DNA of 38,175 nt, from positions 297,892 through 336,066 of the forward strand of contig NZ_JH636444.1 in the NCBI RefSeq assembly GCF_000255705.1, given 5' to 3'. This document shows, piece after piece, positions 26,686-35,300 of this stretch; within the stretch, counting starts at the first letter, position 1; every line of letters begins with the position of its first letter. The translations under genes were made by a program, and so were the position numbers. The DNA comes from Zavarzinella formosa DSM 19928. Lineage in GTDB: Bacteria > Planctomycetota > Planctomycetia > Gemmatales > Gemmataceae. Under the pieces are notes generated by a model, which saw only the letters and a list, made by a program, of their open reading frames with translations, was not told the origin of the DNA and searched no databases.

Positions 26686-27513
26686 ATGGCCGTGGCCGCA
26701 CTGCGCCGACGACTGGCGGGACTGGAGCAACAAGCCGTCCGAAAGTTGCGTCGTGACGGCGAACTCCTGGAACGGTTGCGGGACGACCCCACCCTCTTCA
26801 TGTCCTCTGCCGGGCTGAGCCCCGACCCGTGGCAAGAGAACGTGCTACGAAGCGAAGCCGAACGGACCCTGCTGCTGTGCTCCCGCCAGGCCGGAAAATC
26901 CTCCGTCTCGGCGGCCCTGGCCCTGCGGTCGGCCCTGACCCGGCCCGGTTTTCCCGTGCTGGTGTTGTCGCCGACCCTGCGCCAGTCGGGAGAGTTGTTC
27001 CGCAAAATCGTCTCGCTCAACAACGCCTTGGGCAGGCCGGTCCCGGCCGTGCGGGAGACGACCCTGCAGATGGAACTGGCCAACGGATCGCGGATCGTGT
27101 CGCTGCCGGGGACGGAGGGAACGGTTCGCGGCTTCAGAGAGGTGGCCCTGCTGATCATCGACGAGGCGGCCCGCGTGTCCGACGCGCTGTACTACGCCGT
27201 GCGGCCAATGCTCGCCGTCTCCAAGGGAAGGCTGGCGGCCCTGTCGACCCCGTTCGGACAGCGGGGCTGGTTTTATGACGAATGGCACGGAACCAACAAC
27301 TGGAAACGGGTGCGGATCACGGCCCCGGAATGTCCCCGGATCTCGCCGGAGTTTCTGGCCGAAGAACGCCGGTCGCTCGGGGAACGTTGGTATCGCCAGG
27401 AATATTTGTGTTCGTTCGAGGCCACCGTCGACGCCGTGTTCGCCGCCGAGGACATCCGGGCGGCGTTGTCCGACGACGTCCGGCCGTTGTTCCCGGCCGC
27501 CGGGGAGGATTGA
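26686..27513 (+). CDS. Terminase large subunit, ATPase domain only
   Basis: 275 residues. Walker A SRQAGKSS (66-73), Walker B ALLIIDEAARV (Asp-Glu 159-160) and the coupling motif STPFGQRGWFYDEW (from 187) define the packaging motor ATPase (Terminase_6-type). A normal large subunit is about 450-600 residues with a C-terminal RNase H-like nuclease. This one stops right after the ATPase domain, and the nuclease domain is encoded by separate genes immediately downstream. The gene is closely spaced on both sides. The split may be a real two-polypeptide arrangement or an old stop-codon split. Confidence 0.9.
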   Translation: MAVAALRRRLAGLEQQAVRKLRRDGELLERLRDDPTLFMSSAGLSPDPWQENVLRSEAERTLLLCSRQAGKSSVSAALALRSALTRPGFPVLVLSPTLRQSGELFRKIVSLNNALGRPVPAVRETTLQMELANGSRIVSLPGTEGTVRGFREVALLIIDEAARVSDALYYAVRPMLAVSKGRLAALSTPFGQRGWFYDEWHGTNNWKRVRITAPECPRISPEFLAEERRSLGERWYRQEYLCSFEATVDAVFAAEDIRAALSDDVRPLFPAAGED

Positions 27514-27514
27514 G

Positions 27515-28168
27515 ATGTCAAGATTTGTGCTGGGACTGGATCCGGGACCGCCGGGCGAACACACCGGGCTGGCGGTGATCGAGCAGACGGACGAGGGGAT
27601 TTGCGTCGTCCGGCACCTGGAGCGGTTCCGGCCCGGCGCCCCGTACCGGCAAATCGCCGAGTAGGTGGAACAGATTATCTCGCGGCCGAATCTGCCGCAT
27701 CCGGCGGTGATCACCGACCAGACCGCCGTGGGCGCCCAGGTGGTCGGATTGTTCAGCCAGGTGATCCGGTCGGGATGGGTGAAGCCGGTGATCATCACCA
27801 ACGGGACGGGGGAGATGGTCGAGAGTTCTGTGTTCGGACTGGTGTCGGTTCCCAAGAAGGATCTGGTCGGAAGCCTGCAACTCGTGTTGCAGGGACGACG
27901 GTTGAAAATTCCCTCCGGCCTCCCCCATGCCGAACTGCTTCTTCAAGAACTGAATTCCTTCCGGGCGAAAATCATCCTGGCGACCACGGCCGACATGGAC
28001 TGGCGGGAGCGACCGCACGATGATTTGGTCCTGGCGGCGGCCCCCGCCGTCTGGCATGCCGGGCGATTCCCGCCATATGCACCGGATTCCTTCTCGCATG
28101 GCGAGCCCTCCGACACCCAGAAAGTGCTCGACGAGTTGTTCCCCGGCCCCGGAGGCTGGCCATGGTGA
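27515..28168 (+). pseudogene. Terminase nuclease-like gene with in-frame amber stop
   Basis: The ATG at 27515 lies 1 nt after the ATPase gene. The frame reads an RNase H-like terminase nuclease domain: VLGLDPGPPGEHTGLAVIEQ (first catalytic Asp), then TDQTAVGAQVVGLF, VPKKDLVGSLQLVLQGRRLK and RPHDDLVLAAAPA (last Asp pair). A TAG at 27662-27664 interrupts it after 49 codons, and the frame then stays open to 28168. Every catalytic motif remains, so the decay, if real, is recent. It is a paralogue of the intact gene that follows. Amber read-through cannot be excluded, but nothing else in the window suggests it. Confidence 0.75.
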
Positions 28169-28773
28169 CGCGATACTTCGCGGGACTGGACTTGGGACAG
28201 GCCCGGGATTACACGGCGATCGCGGTGTTAAGCCGTCCCCGGCTGACGGGCGGGGAAACGAAAACTGACCGAAAGCCTTCCTATGCCGTGCCCCACCTGG
28301 CCCGTTTCCCCCTGGGCACGCCCTATCCCGAAATGGTCGCCTCCGTTGTTGAATTGTTGAAGACCCCGGCGCTTCGGGGTTCGTTCTTGGTGGTCGACCA
28401 GACCGGCGTGGGACGGGCGGTGGTCGATCTGCTCGCCGATGCCCTGCGGGGCAACGTCACCTGTTCAATGTGCCCAGTGACCACCACCGGCGGGTCAAAC
28501 ATCATGGCGGGCAGAGAGGGACGGGGATTTCATGTGCCCAAGAAGGAACTGGTCGGCATCCTGCAATTGCTCCTGCAAACCCGACGGTTGCAAATCGCCC
28601 GTTCGCTTCCCGAGGTCGGCACGCTGGTCAATGAACTGGAGGCCTTTCGGGTGAAAATCACGGTCTCGGCGAACGAGACGCTCGGGGCCTGGCGGGAACG
28701 TGATCACGATGACTTGGTCCTCGCCGCCGCGCTGGCCGCCTGGGCGGGGGAAACCGCCTTGTCCCATGAATGA
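28162..28773 (+). CDS. Terminase nuclease-like protein (RNase H fold)
   Basis: 203 residues. GGAGG lies 6 nt before the ATG at 28162, which overlaps the stop of the preceding pseudogene. Motifs: YFAGLDLGQARDYTAIAVL (Asp after GL), LVVDQTGVGRAVVDLL, HVPKKELVGILQLLLQTRRL and RDHDDLVLAAALA. These match the metal-binding Asp residues of the large-terminase nuclease. It is too short to be a full terminase and has no ATPase, so it probably works with the ATPase polypeptide at 26686. It aligns throughout with the pseudogene upstream, showing tandem duplication. Confidence 0.85.
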   Translation: MVTRYFAGLDLGQARDYTAIAVLSRPRLTGGETKTDRKPSYAVPHLARFPLGTPYPEMVASVVELLKTPALRGSFLVVDQTGVGRAVVDLLADALRGNVTCSMCPVTTTGGSNIMAGREGRGFHVPKKELVGILQLLLQTRRLQIARSLPEVGTLVNELEAFRVKITVSANETLGAWRERDHDDLVLAAALAAWAGETALSHE

Positions 28774-28946
28774 CCGGCGCCGGAGGAGTTTGAGGGCCTA
28801 CAGGGCGGGATGTCAGAAATTCGCAAAGATCCCGGCTCCACTGACCATTCCTCGCCGGCGCATTTTTCTTTTCATGACGGCGGCTTGAGTTTTTGCATCG
28901 GGCGAAAGAGCGGCGCCAAAATAGCCTCTTTTCAGTCGGCCCGGAG

Positions 28947-28974
28947 TTGCTGCCGGTCCGGCCGTTCCTACAAT
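28947..28974 (+). promoter_or_regulatory. Candidate sigma-70-type promoter
   Basis: TTGCTG (28947-28952), a 16-bp spacer and TACAAT (28969-28974) lie 128 bp before the FkbM gene. The whole gap 28774-29101 has no gene and is less GC-rich than its surroundings in the middle. The promoter would start a new unit after the packaging genes. Confidence 0.45.
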
Positions 28975-29101
28975 CGAATCCATCTTGTTATGATTCGCGG
29001 CGACTTTCTCACCAAAAGTTTCTGAAAACATCGCCCCGGTTGACCGATGGGATGCCTTCCCGTCCGGCCGCGACGCCTCTCCCGGCTGGAAAGGATCGTT
29101 T

Positions 29102-30037
29102 GTGATTCTTCAACGGCAACTTGTCATCCCGTCCGGTTTCCGGCGCGGACGGATACCCGTCCGTCTTCTTCAGCCCAATTCCGAGGTGGTCCAGATCCTC
29201 CCCGCCCCGCATTTCGGGGAGGCGACCCATCAACTGGTGGACTCCCTCGGGTTTCCGATGGTGTCGCACCTGAACGACCGCGACCACGTCATTTCGGCCG
29301 AACTGACGAAGCAGGGAATGTGGGAGCCGGCCCAGACGCAAGCCCTGTTGTCGCTGCTGCGGCCCGACATGACCGTCCTCGACATCGGCGCCAACATCGG
29401 CTATTTTTCCGTCCTGTTCGCGCGGGCGGCCGGGGCCTCGGGCGAGGTGATCGCCGTCGAACCCGAGTCCGAGAATTTCTTCCTGCTGTCGGTCAACTCG
29501 CTGCTGACCGCGCAGATGGAGCCGGAGGCCGCCCCGATCCGGACGCACCGGCTGGCCATGTCCGACCGCTCCGGGACCGCCCGGCTGCAGGTGTTCGAGA
29601 GAAACCTCGGTTATCACTCGCTGGTGCATGGCGGCGGCCAGCGCCGCGAAGAGGTGACCACGGCCACCCTCGACGAGAAACTGGCCGGGTGGACCGGCCG
29701 CCGCGTTGATTTGCTCAAGTCGGACACCCAGGGGAGCGAACTCGCGCTTCTGCGGGGAGCTGTTCAACTGTTGAAGCGAGACCGGCCGTTGCTCTGTCTC
29801 GAATTTGAGCCGCATCTCAACGGCATTGACTTCTCGATCGAACTGATCCGCTTTGTCGCCGCCCAAGGATACGGGCATTTTCGGCTGTTCAACGCGATGG
29901 CGGCAGACCCGTATGTTTCGCTGGTCGAGCGGCTGCGCTGGTGGAAGGAGGAGGAGATCGTCGAGCAGATCCGGCTGCGGATGATTCTCCCCAACAGCGC
30001 CCTTTTGGCCTGGCCCGCGGAACAACGGCCGGCCTGA
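29102..30037 (+). CDS. FkbM-family SAM-dependent methyltransferase
   Basis: 311 residues from a GTG at 29102 with a GGAAAGGA ribosome site about 6 nt upstream. The SAM-binding motif VLDIGANIGYFS is at 92-103 and the acidic motif EVIAVEPES follows. The FkbM signature LLKSDTQGSELALLRGA and CLEFEPH are near residues 203-240. FkbM enzymes are O-methyltransferases acting on sugars or polyketides; here the neighbour is a sulfotransferase-glycosyltransferase fusion, so modification of a glycan is a reasonable inference. The C-terminal ~50 residues are an Arg/Trp/Glu-rich helix beyond the usual domain. It is the first gene of a two-gene unit. Confidence 0.9.
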   Translation: MILQRQLVIPSGFRRGRIPVRLLQPNSEVVQILPAPHFGEATHQLVDSLGFPMVSHLNDRDHVISAELTKQGMWEPAQTQALLSLLRPDMTVLDIGANIGYFSVLFARAAGASGEVIAVEPESENFFLLSVNSLLTAQMEPEAAPIRTHRLAMSDRSGTARLQVFERNLGYHSLVHGGGQRREEVTTATLDEKLAGWTGRRVDLLKSDTQGSELALLRGAVQLLKRDRPLLCLEFEPHLNGIDFSIELIRFVAAQGYGHFRLFNAMAADPYVSLVERLRWWKEEEIVEQIRLRMILPNSALLAWPAEQRPA

Positions 30038-30075
30038 TTTTCCCGGCCGTTTCTCTCTTCCCCTTGGAAATCAAC

Positions 30076-31512
30076 ATGCCCAGGCAACAAATCGTGCTGG
30101 TCGTCGGAACGGGCCGCTGTGGAATGGTGTCCCTCCTCGAACTGCTCGGCCGGCAGGCCGGCGTGAAGGCCACCCTAGACGAGCAGCCGCTGCTGCCCTG
30201 GCAGCCCGTCAAGGAGCGCAACGTCATCGCCGCCCGCCTGGAGCGGATGCGCCGTCAGCGCGGCCCCGGACTGCTGGTCGACGCCGGCTCGTTTTATCTC
30301 CCCTATCTGGAGGACGCCATCCGGGCCGACCCGTCCATCCGGATTCTGGCGATGCAACGGCCCCGCGAGGAGGTCGTCGCCAGCTTCGAGCGTTTCCTGG
30401 ACGGCATGGGCCGCATCCGCATCGATCACTGGAGCCTCAACCTTCAACCCGGCCTGCTTTCCGACCCGCTGCGGTCGGGCTGCTTTCCGCAATACGACGT
30501 GCCGCACCGGGCCGACGGCATCCGCCGCTACTGGCAGGAATACGGGCAACGTCTGGATGAACTGGTCCGCAAATATCCCCAGAACATCCGCATCTGCCCC
30601 ATGCGTGAAACCCTATACACCGAGGAGGCCCAGCGGGCCGCCCTGGAGTTTGCCCGGATCCCCCGCGACAAACAAGTCGTGGCGCCGGGCGTCCGCTCGG
30701 AACGTCCCCCGCAAAAGCCCCCCCGACCGCAATCGCAGCCGAAGACCGACCACCCGCTGGATCCGGGACGGTGCGCGGTGCTGGTTCCCTATCTCGGCTT
30801 CATCCATCCCCCCTGTGAGAACGGTTTGCGCGAACTGGAGCGGCGGGGCTACGTGGTCCGGCGGGCGGGGGGCTTCTCGGCGATCGACCAGGGCCGCAAC
30901 CAACTGGCCACCGAGGCCCTGCTCGACGGGTTCGAGGAGACGATGTGGATCGACTCGGACGTGGAGTTCTCGGCCGACCACGTGGACCGGTTGCGGTCGC
31001 ATGGCCTGCCGCTGAGCTGCGGCCTCTATCCGCAGAAAGGCCCGCGGGCCCTGGCCTGCCACGTCATGCCCGGCACCCGCAAACTGGTGTTCGGCCGCCA
31101 GGGGGGCCTGAACGAGATGCTTTACGTCGGGGCGGGGTTCCTGCACATCCGCCGGGAGGTCTATCTGACCGTCCAGAAGCGGATGAACCTGCCGACCACC
31201 AACGAGCGGTTCGGCTCGCCGTCGATTCCGTTTTTTCAGTCGATGCTGCATCCGATCGAGGACGGGCTGTGGTATCTGGCCGAGGATTATTCGTTTTGCG
31301 AGCGAGCCCGCCAGAGCGGCTACCGGATCGTGGCCGACACGACCATCCGGCTGTGGCACCACGGGGCGTTCCCCTTTGGCTGGGAGGACTCCGGGATCGA
31401 GCGGGAGCGGACGGCCACCTTCACGCTGCATTTTGGCGAGGACAGCCAGAGCGAGGATCTGGCCGACCCGCCCGCCGTCGCCGAAGAGGCCCCCCCGGTT
31501 GGCGCCGAATAG
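30076..31512 (+). CDS. Sulfotransferase-glycosyltransferase fusion protein
   Basis: 478 residues from the ATG at 30076; the longer frame from 29941 overlaps the FkbM gene and is rejected. Residues 1-~215 resemble a PAPS-dependent sulfotransferase: IVLVVGTGRCGMVSLLELLG fits the 5'-phosphosulfate loop, followed by ILAMQRPREEVVASFERFL. A Pro-rich linker (QKPPRPQSQPKTDHP) is at ~215-230. Residues ~235-465 look like a GT-A glycosyltransferase: CAVLVPYLGFIHPP, a metal-binding DSD in MWIDSDVEF (293-295), GAGFLHIRREVY, LAEDYSFCERARQSGYRIV and LWHHGAF. Such GT modules are common in phages. The fusion would let one protein add and sulfate a sugar; the substrate is unknown. Confidence 0.75.
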   Translation: MPRQQIVLVVGTGRCGMVSLLELLGRQAGVKATLDEQPLLPWQPVKERNVIAARLERMRRQRGPGLLVDAGSFYLPYLEDAIRADPSIRILAMQRPREEVVASFERFLDGMGRIRIDHWSLNLQPGLLSDPLRSGCFPQYDVPHRADGIRRYWQEYGQRLDELVRKYPQNIRICPMRETLYTEEAQRAALEFARIPRDKQVVAPGVRSERPPQKPPRPQSQPKTDHPLDPGRCAVLVPYLGFIHPPCENGLRELERRGYVVRRAGGFSAIDQGRNQLATEALLDGFEETMWIDSDVEFSADHVDRLRSHGLPLSCGLYPQKGPRALACHVMPGTRKLVFGRQGGLNEMLYVGAGFLHIRREVYLTVQKRMNLPTTNERFGSPSIPFFQSMLHPIEDGLWYLAEDYSFCERARQSGYRIVADTTIRLWHHGAFPFGWEDSGIERERTATFTLHFGEDSQSEDLADPPAVAEEAPPVGAE

Positions 31513-31624
31513 GGCGGTTCGCATCGTCCGTTTGCCGCAGGATCGCCGGAATCCATCCGGGACGGCGAACCCAAACAGCCGGTTGACTGTCATGGAAAAA
31601 TGAGAAAATTCTGAGAGCCTGCTC

Positions 31625-31652
31625 TTGCAAGCGGAAACCGTCCGGCTAAGAT
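31625..31652 (+). promoter_or_regulatory. Candidate promoter of giant repeat protein
   Basis: TTGCAA (31625-31630), a 16-bp spacer and TAAGAT (31647-31652) lie 63 bp before the GTG at 31715. The geometry matches the candidate at 28947. If real, it argues against starting the giant protein at the in-frame TTG at 31625, which is part of the -35 element. Confidence 0.4.
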
Positions 31653-31714
31653 TTGCCCGCTCGCTGATTCGCCGTCGTAATCGTCAAACTCGTCATTATC
31701 CTGCTCTCTCACCC

Positions 31715-34126
31715 GTGGGATCGTCCATAAAGCGATGGATCGTCGAACTCTTCCGTCAACACGCGCTCGCCCCGAAATCCGCCGGCAAACAATCCCCCGC
31801 CAAACTGCAACTGCCGCCGTTGGAAGAGCGGCTGGCGGCCGGCACGTTTCTGTCGGACATGGCCGCCATCTCCTGGCTCGGCGGCTTCTTCGACATGAGC
31901 GCCGGTTCGTCGTCCTCAAGCGGCTCGTCAGCCGGTTCGTCGGGGTCGGGCAGTTCTTCGGGAAGCAGCTCGTCCTCGGGTTCGGACGGTTCGTCGTCGG
32001 GCGACGGCGGGGGCTCGTCGTCCGGCGGCAGCGGCAGCGGCAGTGATTCCTCGTCCGGTTCCGGTTCGTCGGGCGGCAGCGAATCGTTTTCCGGTTCGGG
32101 GAGCGGTTCGAGCGGCGGCTCCTCGTCGGGTTCCGCCTCCTCGGGCGGCGGTGGCGGCGGTGGTTCTGGTTCCAGCAATCCGGCCTCCGGTTATTGGGGC
32201 AGCGGCTGGACGGGAACGGCCTCCGGCGGCCCTGCGGCCGGTTCGGCGAACACCCCGTCCTTTGCCTCCAACCCGACCATGCAGGGGGATGCTCGCGCCT
32301 TGTCGTCGGCCGATTTTCAGGGCAATCCCTTTCAACTGCTCAGCGGTCCCGCGATTGATTCGCTCTCGGTTCCGGCCATTTCGGTCACGGAGAATTATTC
32401 CCTCAGCCAGCCCCTGGGCGGAACCAGTTCGGGAACTCATGAACTGGCCGACGGCACGACCGTCCCCACGACCGTCTCTTACAACGGCCTGTTCAGCATT
32501 GACGAAGCCGTTGAAAGCAACGGGGACTGGAGTTATCACGAGGGCTATTCGTACAGTTACACGGCCGGCTTCGCCTCGTCGCTCGGCCTGTCTTACACCC
32601 CCTCGGAAAACGGCTCGTCGTCCTACGACCTGACCATCACCGGCACGGCGGCGGGAAGTGTTTCCTGGACGCTGGAGTCGTCCCTCACGAAAACCATCGG
32701 CGGCCAGGAGGCGTCCCCCTTCGCGGCCGGAAGCTGGTCGGTTCCGATGACGTGGGCCACGTCCGAGGTTTCAACCTATCACCGGACGATTTCCTCCGAC
32801 TACGACGCAAGCACGGGCGTCATCGACGGACATGACACCTTCTCCGGCCACATCGTCAAAGGCATGGCGGGGACGGCCTCCTATTCGCAACCATTCGGCG
32901 GGACGGGTTCCGCGAGCTTCGCAGGAACGATCAGCGCCAGCAACGGCGTCGAGAGCGCCTACAGCACGTCGTTCCATCGCACGGCGACACTCGGCTCCAG
33001 TGGCGGCGTGACGACAACGGGAACGTCGCTGGTCACCCAATCGGGCTGGAACAACTACGCCTATTCCGGCAGCGGGTCATACGCCACGCCGGCCGCCAGC
33101 GGTTCGGATTCGAGCGCACCGCAATACACAGGCGTCGGGACCGAGCAAGAGACGGGCAGTCTCGACACCAGTTACGGGTTCAGCGAGACTTATTCGTATG
33201 CCAGCAGCGGCTGGTCGTTGACCGCCGGTTCGGGCATGCAAGACGATTCCGGCGCCGACACCCGGACCTATTCGCTTTCCGGCGGTTCCTACGCCTACTC
33301 GGGTAGCGGAAGCACGACCGTTTCGGGTTCTTGGAACGAAGACGGTGGCGAGACAAGGGCGATCTCCAGCCATTTGTCATGGGCCTTGGGCTCGGCGGGG
33401 GTCTGGAACATCACCGGAAGCTGGGGCGAAACTTCGTCCGGCAGTTCGAATTGGAGCTGGCAAGGCAGCGGTTCGTATGCGTATTCTGACTTGTCGTCCT
33501 CGGGTTCGTCTTCCTCGGGCTCATCTTCCTCGGGTTCGTCGTCTTCGGGCTCGTCTTCGACGACAACGCCGGTGTATTTGGGAACGGGCGTCCGCACCGA
33601 AGCGGGGAGCAGTCTTTCTTCGAACAGCAACAGTCAGACATGGCAATATGCCGGGACCGCCTCGGCGATTGGCGCCACGATGACCGGCTCTTGGAGCGTC
33701 GTCAGCGGCACGGGAACCGTGGACAACTCGGAAACCACGGACACCGGCTATTCCCTCTCGGGAGGGACGTACAGTTATCGGAACGCCGGGGTGACAATCA
33801 ACGGAACCTGGGGGAAAGCGGCGCCGATCATTCCACCACGGCGGCCCACTACGAACAGACGCTCGGCTCCGACCAGCTCTGGCTGGCGACCGGAACCTGG
33901 GGCAAGACCGCCTCGGGAAGCTCGGCCTGGAACTGGGACGGCAGCGGTGCTTATGCCTATGCCTCCTCCTCCGGTTCCATGTCCGGTTCGTCATCCGGCT
34001 CCACGTCGGCCTCGACGACAACGCCGGTGTATTTGGGAAGCGGGATTCAAACGGAATCGGGCAACCGCAGCGGGTCGTACCAATCGACGGAATCGTGGAA
34101 TTATGCGGAAGCCGTGGTGTCGATGA
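31715..34126 (+). pseudogene. Giant Ser/Gly-rich repeat surface protein, N-terminal part (frameshifted)
   Basis: The first part of a protein of about 1980 residues. The GTG at 31715 is preferred because of the promoter-like sequence before it; a TTG at 31625 is the longer alternative. Near the N-terminus LPPLEERLAAGTFLS resembles the LExR-type sorting or anchor motif of planctomycete extracellular proteins (inference). A ~120-residue Ser/Gly linker follows, then beta-rich repeats with GSGSYAYSGSGS-like phrases. Reading in this frame is meaningful to a G5 run at 33810-33814, where one base is missing. After it this frame gives nonsense (IIPPRRPTTNRRSA) to 34126, while the other frame continues the repeats. 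No transmembrane segment is seen, and the protein is probably exported. Confidence 0.65.
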
Positions 34127-35300
34127 GTGGATCGACCAGTGCCACGGTGGTCGGAACGTGGACCGTCGCCAGCGGCACGGGAACCGTCGATAATTATGGA
34201 ACCACGGACACTTCATATGCGCTCACGGACGGAACCTACGCTTACCGCGACGCCGGGATTCCGATCAGCGGGACATGGCAAGAAAACGGCGCCGCCCACT
34301 CGACGTTCGCGGCCCACTATGTCAGGACGCTTGGCTCGGATCAGAACTGGCTGGCGACCGGAACTTGGGACAAGTCGGCGTCCACGGGCTCCGATTGGAG
34401 CTGGGCGGGAAGCGGCGCCTATGCCTATGCCTCCGGCTCGGCCTCCACAACGCCGGTGTATTTGGGAAGCGGGGGCCAAACGGAGTCGGGCGATCGCGGC
34501 GCCTCAAGCCAGTCAACAGAATCGTGGAATTATGCGGAAGCCGTGGGTTCGGCGAGCGGTTCGACTAGCGCCACGATCATCGGGACATGGACGGTGGTCG
34601 GCGGCACGGGGACCGATGACACGTTCGGAACAACGAACACCGGCTATTCGCTCGCCGACGGGACCTACCGCTACCTCAGCGGCAGCACGACCATCAACGG
34701 CGCATGGGGGGAGCATGGCGGCACAAGTTCGTCGTTTCTGACTCACTTCGACAAAACGCTTGGTTCGGACCAAAACTGGCATTCGACGGGATACCAAACC
34801 CGAACCAGCTCAAGCGGTTCCTATTGGAACTGGGATGGCAGCGGCTCATACTCCCGCTCGGGATCGGGCTATTCAATGATGTCCCCGACGTCGACGGCGT
34901 ATCAGGGAACCGGCACGCGGACGGAAACGGGTTATCGAAGCGCCGCCTCCCAGTTGACCGAGCGATGGAACTATTCCGAGTCGTCCGGGTCGGGCTCGGC
35001 GGGAGGTTCGAACTCGGGAGTCTGGACCGTGGCCAGTGGAACCGGAACCGAGGATGATTCGGGGGCGACGAACACCGGCTACTCTCTCCCGGACGGAACC
35101 TATAGTTATCAACGCGGTGACGCAACCATCGAAGGGACGTGGGACGAGAGCGGCTGGGACCACTCCGCGTATTCGGGCCATTACGACAAAACACTCGGCT
35201 CCAATGGAAGCTGGGGGACGACCGGCGACTGGACCAAAACCAACTCTGGAAGCTCCAATTGGAGTTACGCGGGTGACGGATCGTATTCCGTCTCTCAAAC
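33120..35300 (+). repeat. Five ~145-residue tandem repeats
   Basis: Units begin at about 33120, 33560, 34017, 34447 and 34893. Each runs TTPVYLGxGxxTExG, WNYAE, GTWTVxSGTGTxD, GYSLxDGTYxY, GTWxExG, TLGSDQxW and GSGxYAY. The third to fifth are the most alike, and the phrase ACAACGCCGGTGTATTTGGG recurs almost unchanged at 33562, 34019 and 34448. The pattern suggests unit duplication in an extended beta-structure stalk. Confidence 0.8.

Noticed and set aside
27662-27664. Amber stop recoding (suppressor tRNA or Pyl-like)
   Set aside because: It is the only such case in the window, no tRNA or recoding element is nearby, and an intact paralogue follows, so a mutation is more likely.
26845-27855. 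336-codon minus-strand frame
   Set aside because: It is antisense to the terminase genes, with no recognisable protein features.
30613-31593. 326-codon minus-strand frame
   Set aside because: It is antisense to the glycosyltransferase half of the fusion, with no domain or start signal.
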